Assembly: GCA_963969395.1 (NCBI GenBank)
Contig: OZ017800.1
Location: 21,856,479 to 21,920,478 of the forward strand
From: Pseudoscleropodium purum
Lineage: Eukaryota > Streptophyta > Bryopsida > Hypnales > Brachytheciaceae
DNA: 64,000 nt
Direction of reading: 5' to 3'
Made by a program: the position numbers and the translations under genes. The notes below the pieces were generated by a model. That model did not search any database and was not told where the DNA came from. It saw only the letters and a list, made by a program, of their open reading frames with translations. This document shows, piece after piece, positions 1 through 9,608 of the stretch (position 1 is its first letter; each line of letters begins with the position of its first letter).

Positions 1-108
1 TAACTAATGAAAGGCTCTTATCTTATACTCAGCCCACTCTTAGGCCTTGGTATCTTCCTACCATCTAAATAAAGCCTTTCTTCCATATACTACTTTGTAA
101 TCTCAATA
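1..108 (+). repeat. 5' LTR fragment of the copia element
   Basis: Matches 5295-5402 with about 13 mismatches by eye over 108 positions. It holds an AATAAA poly(A) signal near 68-73 followed by a T-rich stretch, as expected for the R region of an LTR. Similarity stops after the shared CTCAATA at 102-108, so either the LTR ends here or the right copy is truncated at this point. Confidence 0.7.
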
Positions 109-1088
109 GGTTATAGGCCCACACACTTAAAGTTGTGTTTGAGGGAGAAATTCAAATCATTTGGAGGAGATCTTGGAGCTTGGAGGAGCAACTAACCTTT
201 TGTTTCTTTTCACCTACAAACCATATGGTGTGTGTTCTTTTCAAAAAGAAGCTTTAGAGTGCATTTTTTTTTTAAAAAGGTGTTTTTTTGGCTTTTTTCG
301 GGTGGTTTGTGAGGTTTTGAGTATATTATGGGTGAGAGGTTGCTCATGGTAGTAATTAGATCTAGTTAGCGCTGGTTGCATGCTCCTATTTTGAGTTTGT
401 GCTTAGAAGTGTACATTGGGAGGCCATTAAGGTTGATTGTGCACTTGGGTGCATTGTTGATTGTGATTGTGCCAATTGCAAGCTAGTGAGAGTCCTTTGT
501 GAGCTTTGGAAGCATCTTTGGGTTTCTTGAAGCGTTTGCCATCCATTGAGGGTTGATTAGTGCCTTTGTAAGTGAGTGAGGCAAATTAATGGACTTTGTG
601 AACCCAAAAGGGTTGATTTGTGCCCTTGTGAGCCTTGTGGAGCCATTGAGAGCCAATTAGGGTTCTTTGGTGTCTTGGTGATCCAACTAGGGCTATAGGA
701 GGCCATTGTTGTCCTTGAGGTGCTCATTGTGAGTAGTAGCTTCCATCTATGGCTGATTGGAAGTCTTGATCTCCTTGTAGTGTTGAGTATCCTATTTGTG
801 AGGAGCATTGTGAGTTTGCTTGTTGGTTTGAAGTAGCACTAGCTTATGACATCCATGTGGTGGCTTTGAGCTTCATTAGAGTCTGAATTGGTATTGAGAG
901 GAGGTGATGCACTTGTGAAGAGTGTTTGGTCGTTCTTAGGATTTAAATGATCTTTAAAGGTCCTTGTAAGGGCTGATTGGTGCCATTTTAGCCCAATTGG
1001 CTTCCAAGTGATTGTTTGGAGGTTGAATTGAGTTTGTCAACCCTACGAGACACTTTGGGTGCTGCCAACAAGTGGAAGGTGCTTCACC
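109..1088 (+). other. Untranslated leader of the copia element
   Basis: About 980 bp between the LTR-like repeat and the first gag ATG. It is G/T-rich and internally repetitive, with many variants of phrases such as TTGTGAGCC, CCATTGAG and AATTAGGG. No ORF of note is visible. The usual copia primer-binding site next to the LTR is not evident after position 108. The best resemblance to the initiator-tRNA-Met type site (TGGTATCA) is at 1090-1097, overlapping the gag start, which leaves open that the true LTR runs to about 1085. Confidence 0.5.
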
Positions 1089-1804
1089 ATGGTATCAAGT
1101 GGAGGAGAAGGCGTGCACATCATTGACAAATTCAATGGAGAGAACTTTGGCATGTGGAAGTTTAAGATGGAGATGATGCTTGTAGAGAAGGACTTGTGGG
1201 AAGTGGTGGATGGAAGTGAGGAGTCTCCAAGTGAAGACGTTGATCCAAAGACCAAGAATGCTTTTTAGAGGAAGGAAAGAAGGCCTTTGCTCTCATTGCC
1301 ATCAACCTTGTGGACTGGCAAATTGTACACATTTGACATTGCAAAGGACCAGTCCAAGCATGGACCACCCTTTGCAATATCCACAAAACCAAGAGCCTCT
1401 TCAACATCTTCTTTTTTGGTGCAAGTTCTTTACTAGCAAGATGCAAGAAGAGGACAACATGTTGGATCACGTCAACAAGATCAAGGCTCTTGCGGATGAG
1501 TTGGCTTGTTTGGAGGCGCCCGTAACAAATGGAGATGTGGTGATGACCTTGTTGGAAAGCTTGCCACCATCTTATGAGTTTCTTATCACCGCATTAGAGA
1601 CAAGGCCTACTAATGAGTTGACCATGGAGTTTTTTTACTGTCTACTTGATGCATGAGGTGACCAAGTACAAGGAGAATGAGTCTCAAGGAGAGGGGTCAG
1701 CCCTTGTCTCAAGACATGGCAAAGGAGGCAACACTAAGGCATTCAAGGAGACAAGGACGTGCTTCAAGTGTGGCAAACCAGGCCACATTGTTAAGTATTG
1801 CAAG
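1089..1804 (+). pseudogene. Copia gag, broken
   Basis: Starts at ATG 1089 with a typical gag N-terminus (phrase KFNGENFGMWKFKMEMML), the UBN2/retrotran-gag type domain. The frame is lost around 1260 and resumes in another frame, where 1441-1640 encodes the helical part (phrases MLDHVNKIKALADEL and VMTLLESLPPSYEFL). A further shift near 1640 leads to a CCHC zinc knuckle at 1760-1801 (C-x2-C-x4-H-x4-C, all four ligands intact), with a stop at 1811-1813. Gag would form the particle and bind genomic RNA; this copy cannot make it intact. Confidence 0.85.
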
Positions 1805-1900
1805 AGCAACTAAGCTAAAGCCAAGGAGAATGAACACCAAGCTTCCAAAGAGGAGGAGGAGTTCGCCTTTCCCACCTATGGAGGAGGGGAGAAGGCCAGT

Positions 1901-2653
1901 ATGTTTACTTGGATTATGGACTCGAGGGCCACTCAACATATGACCAGCCATCGAGATGGTTGCCACACCTATCAACCCATTTCAGAGAAGAAGATTTATT
2001 TAGGAGACAATGTCATGGTGGAGGCCCTTGGCATGGGGGAGATCCTTGTGGAGGTGCAAGTCAAGGGAGAGACCAAGATGATCCAAATCCAAGAAGTACT
2101 TCATGTACCCAAGTTGCATGTCAACTTGCTTTCGGTGAGCAAATTGTCTTTGGGAGGTTTGAAAGTGCATTTCAACATGTTGGGGTGTGTTGTAAGGGCA
2201 CCAAGTGGACTTTTGATGGCATCAACCCCTCGTGAGGGCAACATGTACCACCTCCATTTCACCAAGGTGAATGGCACTTTTTTGGCTTGTGTTACTCAAG
2301 GATCAACTCATACAGACCTTGTGGAACTTGGGCACTTGAATGTAAAGAACATGAAGAGCTTCCAACACATCATGAAGGGACTAAACCTCTCTTTTTGCAA
2401 GCATGATTGGAATTCTATAGTGTGCAAGGGGCGCATTGAGGGTAAACAAGTAAGGCAACCCTTCCCCAAAGATGGGGCAATCCGGGCCACCAAGCCATTA
2501 GAACTTGTACATTCGGATGTGTGCGGGCCTATGAAGACCACATCTATAGGAAGAGCAAGGTATTTTTTAACCTTCATTGATGATTTCTCTCACAAGATCT
2601 GGAGATATATACTGAAGTGCAAGAGTAAGGTATTTGGGTGTTTTGAGACTTAG
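1901..2653 (+). pseudogene. Copia pol, protease and N-terminal integrase part
   Basis: One open stretch carries the aspartic protease followed by the GAG-pre-integrase region and the start of integrase. The protease active-site motif, normally D-[ST]-G-A, reads D-S-R-A at 1919-1930; a GGG-to-AGG change explains the lost glycine. Downstream phrases VLHVPKLHVNLLSVSKL are typical of copia proteases. The pre-integrase zinc-binding histidine is preserved in the GHLNVKNM phrase near 2330. The first catalytic Asp of integrase is at 2516-2518 in HSDVCGPM. The frame ends at TAG 2651-2653, where the family usually has Trp. Confidence 0.88.
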
Positions 2654-3474
2654 AAGGCCCTTGTGGAGGCCCAATCCGAGCGCAAGGTGAAGGTGCTACA
2701 GTCGGATAATGGAGGGGAGTATGTGTCCAAGGCCTTTGAGGAGTACTTGAAGGCCCATGGCATTGAGTACTATACTTCAGCACCTTACACTCTTCAATAA
2801 AAGGGTGTAGTGGAGCGTGCCAATCGCACCATTGTGGAGATGGCAAGGGCCATGATTCATGTCCAAGGTCTCAAGCTTGAGCTCTGGAGGGAGGCGGTGT
2901 CTACTACGGTTTATTCAAGGAATTGGTGCTCCACCCAAGGCTTGACAGCAAGACACTCCAAGAAGCTTGAAGTGGGACCAGGCCCAACGTGTCCCGCATG
3001 CGCACCTTTGGATGCATTGCCTATGCATTGGTCCCAAGTGTCAAGAGGACCAAGTTGGATGCCAAGGACATCAAGTGTCTTTTCTTTGATTATTATGAAT
3101 GAACTAAGGCTTATAGGTTGATGTGTGTGGAGAGCGAGGCCATCATCAAGTATCAAGAGGTGACCTTCTTGGAGGATGGAGGAGCTAATTTCAAGCTCTT
3201 GTAGATGAGCCCAAGTGGGAGAAGTGGAGGACTAGCCCAAACGGTGGACACAACTCCAAGAGTGCTCATAGAAGATGAAAGAGATGAAGATGAAGAGCAA
3301 GGAGCGGAAAATGAAGACTTCGTGGAGCGCAAGAAGAAGGTGTCCACACTCCAAGTGAAGAGATCAACAACCCCTTCTCCAAGCACTTCACTAAGAGAGC
3401 AAGAGCATGATCAGCCCTTAGAAGAACAAGATCAACCCTTGGAGGAGCAAGATTAGTCCATGGAGGAGCCATGT
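2654..3474 (+). pseudogene. Copia pol, integrase core and C-terminal linker
   Basis: In the same frame as the preceding stretch, the second integrase Asp is at 2705-2707 (QSDNGGEY) and the Glu at 2813-2815 (GVVERANRT). Exactly 35 residues separate them, so the D,D(35)E triad is complete although a TAA at 2798-2800 sits between. After about 2900 the frame is disturbed. From 3205 an acidic low-complexity linker follows with an imperfect repeat of the phrase QPLEEQD and a TAG at 3454-3456, where the preceding repeat unit has CAA (Gln). Confidence 0.82.
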
Positions 3475-4500
3475 TATCCAACAAGGAACCGCAAGCCCCT
3501 TGAAGATTGGTGGATGAATCACATTTATCCTCCACAACATAAAGAACAAGCCAATGTAGCTTTCTTTGGAGATCCATTTACACTTGGAGAGGTGTTGCAT
3601 TGCGAAGATGCAAAAAAGTTGGAGTTGGCCATGTAAGAGGAGTACAAGGCTCTCATTGTCAAAGGGACATGGGAACTTGCACCCCTTCCTTCCAAAAGAT
3701 CAAGTGTGGGTTGTAAATGTATTTTCTCAATCAAAAGGGATGCTTTAGATCACACTGTGAGGTACAAGACAAGGTTGGCTACTAGGAAGGTTTTCCAAGT
3801 TGAAGGGATGGACTTCTATGAGACATTTGCCCCCGTTGCCAAGTTTAGCACCATTCGGTGCATTGTGACTCTTGGGGCAACCATGGACTTGGAGATGCAC
3901 CAAATGGATGTAAAGATGGCTTTTCTCAACCCCAAGCTAGAAGAGGTCATGTACATGGATTAGCCCCAAAGCTTTGTACAAAAAGGCTAAGAGCATCTCA
4001 AGTGCAAATTGAAGAAGGCACTTTCCAAGTTGAAGCAATCGGAGAGAGCATGGTATCGAGATATTGATGCCATGTTTGTAAAGAAGGGCTTCCAAAGAGG
4101 CCATGCTGATCATTCTTTGTATACCATGCAAAGTTGTGAACATTTGGTGATTTTGATCCTATATGTGGATGATCTTGTCTTCCTTGCAAGTAGTATGACC
4201 AAGATGCTTGAAATAAAGGCTATGCTCAAAAAGGAGTATGAGATGAGTGATCTTGGAGAGCTGAACTATTGCCTTGGAGTGGAGTTCAAGAGGGATAGGG
4301 CTGCCCGCACCATCACTATGAGCCAATGCAAGTACCTTGAAGAAATTCTCAAGCGCTTCAAGATGGAGGAGTGCAAAGCCATAGGTACATCACTTGACAC
4401 TCATGTGAAGTTGTCCAAGCTCATCGATGAAGAATTTGAAGAGGTAAGGACTGAAATGTAAGGTGTGCCTTTTGAGGCAATGGTAGCTTATTTGATGTAT
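3475..4500 (+). pseudogene. Copia pol, reverse transcriptase
   Basis: The reverse transcriptase is spread over several open pieces: the phrase MEEEYKALxxKGTWELAPLP-like start near 3620, the core around 3706-3960 (ETFAPVAKFSTIRCIV, MHQMDVKMAFLN), and 4009-4461 with the catalytic YVDD box at 4162-4173 (ILYVDDLVFLAS). In-frame stops fall at 3634-3636, 3961-3963, 3988-3990 and 4459-4461. The first and third catalytic Asp positions are both preserved, so the polymerase fold is intact apart from the stops. Confidence 0.9.
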
Positions 4501-5175
4501 GCCGTGGTAGCCACAAGGCTTGATTTGGCATTTTCGGTGAGTGTTGTAAGTCAACACATGTCCAAGTATGGCCCAAAGCATTGGGCAACAGTCAAGAGGG
4601 TGATGGGGTAACTTCAAGGCACACTTGGATTGAAGTTGCAACTTAGAGGTGCCCATGTGACCTTGCACAACTTTTGTGATGTGGATTGGGCTGGTGATGA
4701 AGGGGATAGGAGATCCACCACTGGCTACATGTTTAGGCTTGGAATAGGTGCCATTTCATGGAATTCAAAGAGGCACCTTACCATAGCTCTTTCTATAACG
4801 GAGGCGGAGTACATGGCCATGAGCCAGTGCACGAAAGAGGCCATTTGGCTAAGGCAATTCTTGATTGATGTTGGCCTTGTCTAAGAGGAGAGCCTACAAA
4901 TCTGGTGTGACAACCAAGAAGCCATTGCTTTGGCCAAGAATCCCATGTACCACTCTCGTACAAAGTACACTGACGTACGATACCATTTCATTTGTGAATG
5001 AGTGGAGGATGCACTGATTGAGCTCAAGTATGGGCCTACCCAAGCTATGGTTGTTGATGTGTTGACCAAGGCCTTTGGGAAGCCACAACATCAAAACTTG
5101 ATTGAGAAGACGGGCCTTCGAGTCTTTGACCACTCTCAAAATGGAATGTTGAAGAACATGTACATATTAGTGTAG
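4501..5175 (+). pseudogene. Copia pol, RNase H and C-terminal end
   Basis: Typical copia RNase H: DVDWAGD near 4680-4700, the STTGYMF phrase, TEAEYMA near 4798-4818, and CDNQEAIAL near 4910. These hold the acidic catalytic residues of the family. Stops interrupt at 4609-4611, 4882-4884 and 4999-5001. The polyprotein would end at TAG 5173-5175 shortly before the right LTR-like repeat. The segment between 5176 and 5294 should hold the polypurine tract and LTR start, but no clear purine run is visible. Confidence 0.85.
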
Positions 5176-5294
5176 ACCATGTACATTCATCCCTAGAAGT
5201 AGCATTAGACACTTAGTTAAGCTTAGAGTCTATTGGATATTGCTTGTAGTCAAAGGTAGCTTATTGAGGTTCGTTATCCTACAAGGTTTGTAAA

Positions 5295-5402
5295 TAACTA
5301 GTGAAAGGCTTTTACCTTATGTTCAGCCCACTCATGAGCCTTGGTATCTTCCTACCATCTAAGTAGAGCCTTTCTTCCATTCATTACTTTGTAATCTCAA
5401 TA
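5295..5402 (+). repeat. 3' LTR-like copy of the copia element
   Basis: Direct repeat of 1-108. The AATAAA of the left copy reads AGTAGA here, so its poly(A) signal is lost. Similarity ends at 5402, then unrelated AT-rich DNA follows. Confidence 0.7.
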
Positions 5403-5483
5403 ATTTTTACTTTGATTGCAGCAACTACACAAGATATACTAGTTCTAACTATTTAGAAATGATGCATCCCTTTTAGGCTACAA

Positions 5484-5780
5484 TCCCCTTCCCTTTGTAA
5501 AAAAAACAAGAGCCCTTGATCTTGAAAAATAATTTTCCCTCTTCTTCTTCAATACCATTGATCTTCAAAAATAAGAAATACGGATATGCATATTGAGAAT
5601 ATAGATATGGTTTTGAATATTGAGTACATAATGTAGAATATAGCCACTACACAATGTGGGAATGGTATAGGTTTTAATATAATACAAAATATAGATAGTG
5701 AAATGTATGTGGTGGCAATATCCCATATTGATTGCTACCATAGAAGCCATTCAAAATTATGAATAGGGAGAGGGGTGTGT
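5484..5780. repeat. MITE-like block with ATAT-GG-AT(A)C-type core (copy 1)
   Basis: A C/T-rich start (CCTTCCCTTTGTAA), a phrase CCATTGATCTT, a core rich in variants of GATATGGATA/AATATAGATA, and a G-rich end (GGGAGAGGGG). The same arrangement recurs at about 10206-10460 and 15741-16035. Ends are approximate. Family membership is inferred from shared phrases, not from alignment. Confidence 0.4.
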
Positions 5781-5853
5781 GTGTCACAAATTTAATTTAA
5801 AAAAATATTAAATTTAACATCAAAAACTAATTTAGAAAACCTATCTTGTTTGT

Positions 5854-6250
5854 GACTATTCACTTAGAAGACATGTAACTAAATTCACTCCCAAAGTGAC
5901 CATTTACTTAGAAGATAGGTTATTAAGTTCACTCCCAAATTGACCATCTACTTAGAAGACAAGTTACTAAATTCATTCCCAAAGTCATTGTTCACTCACA
6001 GGATAAGTTTCTAAGTTCACTCCTAAATTGACTGTCCACGCACAAGACAAGTTACTAAGTTCACTACTAGAATAACCGTGCTCTCACAAGATAGGTTACT
6101 AAGTTCACTCCTAGAGTAAGTGTCCACTCACAAGACAAGTTACTAAGTTCACTACTAGAATAACTGTGTTCTCACAAGATAGGTTACTAAGTTCACTCCT
6201 AGAGTAAGTGTCCTTTCACAAGACAAGTTACTAAGTTCACTCCCAGATAT
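5854..6250 (+). repeat. 44-bp tandem repeat, nine copies
   Basis: Nine consecutive units of 44 bp; consensus core is CACAAGACAAGTTACTAAGT followed by TCACTCC. The last five or six units alternate between two variants (one with ACTACTAGAATAACTG, one with CTCCTAGAGTAAGTG), which gives an 88-bp higher-order dimer. Earlier units are more diverged (CACTTAGAAGA instead of CTCACAAGA). The array ends exactly where the sequence turns GC-rich ahead of the kinase promoter. No ORF of interest lies in it. Confidence 0.9.
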
Positions 6251-6311
6251 ACAAGAAGGCATTATCCCTCTTCTAAGGAAGAACAGCTTGGGCTGGTTAC
6301 CAATGTTATGT

Positions 6312-6344
6312 ACGTGGCAGTCAGCAACGCCAATATATATAATA
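6312..6344 (+). promoter_or_regulatory. Putative core promoter of the Raf-like kinase gene
   Basis: An ABRE/G-box-like ACGTGGCA at 6312-6319 is followed 14 bp later by a TATA-like element TATATATAATA at 6334-6344. The downstream DNA becomes GC-rich and leads to the kinase start about 1.3 kb away. The position suggests transcription starts near 6365-6375. No transcript data are available; the bZIP-site reading is by motif only. Confidence 0.45.
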
Positions 6345-6364
6345 CCACCTAGAGCGAGCCGGTC

Positions 6365-7672
6365 AACGGGTGCCGTTTGTGTCGGTCCCTCCGTGCATAA
6401 AGCGGGCAGCTGCGGGTTTAGCCGGTGGTTTCTTCCTTGTCTTGTCCGGAGCGCGAAGGCCAGGCAGCGGTCACCGAGGTGCTTGCGTTGCGCCCGTGCC
6501 TGGGGTGTTGGCGACACTTGCAGCAGCGGAGGAGGAGGCACACAACAGGCGACGCAGCTCGCGGACTCCGGCTGATGAGGTGGAGGACTGGTCCGACGTG
6601 CCGCTCCTGCAGACGCTGGTGAGCTCGCTGCAACGCTACTGAAGGAAGTTTTGAGAGTCATCCGAGGTGATGTTGGCCTGTGCTTTTCCGACGGAGATGC
6701 TGCCCTTACTTGTTTGCCGTGCTTGAAGCGAACTTCCTTCGCTCCTTCAATGTGTCTTCAGATTACGACTGATGGACTGACGGACGGACTTGACTGACTC
6801 TGACAGAGAGGGAGACACCCAGATTTCACGCAACTCGATTTCTAAACGGTCCAAGCTGTTGGGGTTGGGGCCTTCGCTTGGTGGAAATAGCCATACCCGT
6901 AGTGCGACGGCAGGATGAGTGGCGCACCACGTCAGGGGGATTCGCAGAAAGGGTTGCGACTATTGGGCGTGAATTCCCGCTGCCACTGCTTGGTGCAGGT
7001 GAGTTCTGAGTGGGGTTGGGATTGAAATTGCGGCTAGGGTCTTTAGGAATGTGGGTTTCGGTTGAATGGGGGATTGGGGTCGGAGAGTGGGCTGATTTGG
7101 AGTGGCGATGGAATTGGGTTCGAAGAGTGATGCGATCTCGATGAAGAAGACGAAGAAGAGGAATTGTGTCGCGGGGGGTGTCGCGGGTTCTTTTCGTCTT
7201 CGTCAGATTCTAGGACTCTTTTGTTGGCAAAAGGTGGCAATACCCTAACGAAACCCTCTTCGACGATTCTGCAGGAAGTGTCGTGACGTCAATGATTGTG
7301 TTTACGGGATGTTCGCCGCGAACGTGAAGTAGGCGTAACGTCGTCCACTGTTTCGGAGATTGTTTCATCCTTTGAGGGTTCTATTGCGCATCACAGATCT
7401 CGTATTCCCTGGATTGGTGTTCAGCTCATCGTTTCGATTGAATTTGTAATTTTGGTTTCTAACCCTAAGTCAGCGACTAGAGCTTCCCGTGCAATTGGTG
7501 TGCCCGAGGCCAACTTATCCTGTTCCTGGTTTCGGGTTTGATTTGCTGATGACCGGCTGTTGGACTCATGCACTGGAGCCGATTCGTCGATTCGTGTAAT
7601 TTTAGGTTCCGATTCAACCCAAATCTGTCATCCGGAGCTCTGTCGATTGGTTGCAATTGAGACGTGTTAGCA
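6365..7672 (+). other. 5' leader of the kinase gene with a probable intron at 6999-7274
   Basis: GC-rich, non-repetitive DNA between the putative TATA box and the kinase ATG. A good donor (CAG|GTGAGT at 6996-7004) and a matching acceptor (TTCTGCAG ending at 7274) define a likely 276-bp leader intron. Short ORFs on both strands (for example 6155-6661 minus and 6370-6642 plus) lack a good ATG or any recognisable domain. They are treated as chance openings in GC-rich sequence. Confidence 0.45.
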
Positions 7673-8869
7673 ATGGAGGGTAAAGCAGAGCCTCCTCCCC
7701 CTGTGGCCGGCGAGCCCGCGAAAGAGCGCACGGAAGGCAATGTGAAGGTGACCACGGGCGTCGGCCCGCTTGCGAAGAAGAACAGCATGGTGCGCGCCGA
7801 TCTCGTCAACCTGGCGGACATCGACTCTGCCCTGGAGCGCCATCTGGGCCGCCCACCGAGCCGTCCGGCGCCCACCGCAGAGTCCCCCTCCACCGAATCT
7901 CCCGGTCCCGCGGAAGAGTGGGAGATCAACCCTCGCGAGATTACTCTAAAGCACATCATAGCGCGCGGCACCTTCGGGACCGTCCACAAGGGCATCTATC
8001 GAGACCAGGACGTGGCCGTGAAGCTCCTGGAGTGGGGCGAGGAGAACACGATGAAGAAGTCCGAGGTCCAGTACTACCGCAACCAGTTCCGCCAAGAGGT
8101 CGCGGTCTGGCACAAGCTCAACCACCCGAACGTGACCATGTTCATCGGCGCCTCGATGGGCAACTCCGACTTGCGTATCCCTTCGCAGGCCGACGGCGAC
8201 GAAGGCTTCCACCATGTGCCCAACAACGCGTGCTGCGTCGTCGTGGAGTATCTCGCCGGGGGGACCTTGAAGGACTATCTCATTCGCAACCGCCGACGCA
8301 AGCTGTCGTACAAAGTGGTGGTGGAGCTCGCCCTGGACGTCTCGCGCGGCCTGGCGTACCTGCACTCGCAGAAGATTGCGCACCGCGACGTGAAGACCGA
8401 GAACATGCTGCTGGACAAGCAGCGGCACGTCAAGATCGCCGACTTTGGCGTGGCGCGCGTGGAGGCTTCCAATCCCAAGGATATGACGGGCGACACCGGC
8501 ACGCCTGGCTACATGGCGCCGGAGATTCTCGATGGCAAGCCTTACAACAAGAAGTGCGATGTGTACAGCTTTGGGATCTGTCTGTGGGAGGTGTACTGCT
8601 GCGATATGCCGTACTTGACCTTGTCGTTTGCCGACATGACCTCGGCAGTGGTGCACCAGAACTTGAGGCCGGAAATGCCCAAGTGCTGTCCTCACGGACT
8701 GGCGGACATCATGCGCAAGTGCTGGGATGCCAACCCGGAGAAGCGACCTTCCATGGCGGATGTGGTGCGCATGCTGGAGGCGCTGGATACTTCCAAAGGT
8801 GGCGGCATGATTCCCGATGGCGCTCAACCGCATGGATGCTTTTGCTTTGGGAAGTATAAGGGTCCATGA
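7673..8869 (+). CDS. Raf-like (group C MAPKKK) serine/threonine protein kinase, MRK1-type
   Basis: A 398-residue protein from a single uninterrupted exon. The kinase domain spans about residues 90-372. It has the glycine loop ARGTFGTV (97-104), Lys117 in VAVK, Glu142 in helix C, HRDVKTEN with Asp239, DFG 257-259 and MAPE 281-284. The HRDVKxEN and GTxGYMAPE phrases and the cysteine-rich tail GCFCFGKYKGP fit the plant ATMRK1-like Raf group. The tail resembles family members that end in CFCF-x-GP. The N-terminal ~90 residues are Pro/Ala-rich with no domain. ATG 7673 is the first in-frame ATG. Codon use is GC-rich, unlike the flanking DNA. The product should be a soluble signalling kinase; its substrate is not predictable. 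The final codons are also the start of a tandem repeat that continues downstream. Confidence 0.93.
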   Translation: MEGKAEPPPPVAGEPAKERTEGNVKVTTGVGPLAKKNSMVRADLVNLADIDSALERHLGRPPSRPAPTAESPSTESPGPAEEWEINPREITLKHIIARGTFGTVHKGIYRDQDVAVKLLEWGEENTMKKSEVQYYRNQFRQEVAVWHKLNHPNVTMFIGASMGNSDLRIPSQADGDEGFHHVPNNACCVVVEYLAGGTLKDYLIRNRRRKLSYKVVVELALDVSRGLAYLHSQKIAHRDVKTENMLLDKQRHVKIADFGVARVEASNPKDMTGDTGTPGYMAPEILDGKPYNKKCDVYSFGICLWEVYCCDMPYLTLSFADMTSAVVHQNLRPEMPKCCPHGLADIMRKCWDANPEKRPSMADVVRMLEALDTSKGGGMIPDGAQPHGCFCFGKYKGP

Positions 8870-9579
8870 GGAGGGGTGAGGAGGGACCGGTTGTGTTGCG
8901 TTGCGTTGCATTGCATGGTGAAGGGCCGGTTCTAAGTGTTCTGTATAGGCCTTGGCTGGGAGACTTAGATTCTTGGCGAGGTTTACATACCTTTGTACGA
9001 AACGTTTGTTTATTCCGGACGGTGCACAATTTAACGAATTTTATTATGTCCCTCAAGTTTGTCAAATCGTTGTTACAAATCGGGTGTGGAAGCTGATTGA
9101 GGTCTCTGCTTTGGGAAGTACAGGGGTCTTTGAGGAGGAAAGACTCGGTGTTTTGCATGTGCAGGCTCTATGCATTTGGACGTACCGGCAGTTAGTTGTT
9201 TTCCATATCTAGTTTGGAGACGCAGATAAGATTTACAGAACTTCTTAGGAAACGTTTGTCTGTCTACACGATTTAACTAATTCTATTGTGTCTCTCTCAA
9301 CGTTGTCGGATCGTTTTTACAAGTCAGTTGTGAAAGTTGATGTCTCTGCTTTGGGAAGTACAGGAATCTGTGCGGAGGAGGTACTTTTTGTTTTGATGCA
9401 CTAGGGATTATGCATTTGGAAGTACCTGTCCTAAGGCAGTTCTCAACTTCTGGTTTGGAGACGTAGATACTTGACAAGCGGTTTTACAGAGCTGAGTTGG
9501 AACATTGAGCAAATTCTTGTGTCTCAACTTTCTCGGATCGCCGTCACAAATGAAAGTTGTGAAAGTTTGATGTCTCTAG
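8844..9579 (+). repeat. Three degenerate ~230-264-bp direct repeats starting inside the kinase CDS
   Basis: The phrase GCTTTGGGAAGTA occurs at 8844 (kinase codons for the C-terminal FGKY), 9108 and 9348, giving spacings of 264 and 240 bp. A fourth partial start (GTCTCTAGC) is at about 9572. Each unit continues through a shared 3' flank: GAAACGTTTGT, a TTTAAC-AATTCTATTGTGTC-type stretch, CGGATCG-TTACAA and GTTGTGAAAGTTGA. Later units keep the nucleotide pattern but not the reading frame. The kinase 3' end and its downstream flank appear to have been tandemly duplicated and then decayed. Confidence 0.8.
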
Positions 9580-9608
9580 CCCCCACCCCCACCCCCACCC
9601 CACCCCCG
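9580..9608 (+). repeat. C-rich (CCCCCA)n tract
   Basis: Five-C runs separated by single A residues end the 3' duplicated region of the kinase. On the minus strand this gives spaced G5 runs with G-quadruplex potential. Confidence 0.85.

Larger units (their letters stand above)
1..5402 (+). mobile_element. Degenerate Ty1/copia LTR retrotransposon, cut by left window edge
   Basis: Domain order is gag with zinc knuckle, aspartic protease, integrase, reverse transcriptase, RNase H. This is the copia (Pseudoviridae-type) order, in which integrase precedes reverse transcriptase. A direct repeat of about 108 bp lies at 1-108 and 5295-5402 and is read as LTR sequence; the left copy may continue outside the window. 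Every coding segment carries in-frame stops or frameshifts, so the copy is dead. Several stops sit where glutamine or tryptophan is usual in the family, consistent with C-to-T or G-to-A decay of methylated DNA. No target-site duplication can be checked because the left end is missing. Confidence 0.9.

Noticed and set aside
6155..6661. Overlapping ORFs of 65-168 codons on both strands between the 44-bp array and the kinase
   Set aside because: GC-rich DNA gives long openings in several frames at once. The best-looking one (plus strand, 6370-6642) has no ATG, and none has a domain.
7918..8911. Long ORFs in other frames over the kinase (plus 7918-8859, minus 7946-8911)
   Set aside because: They are shadows of the GC-rich kinase coding sequence; only the 7673-8869 frame has kinase motifs.
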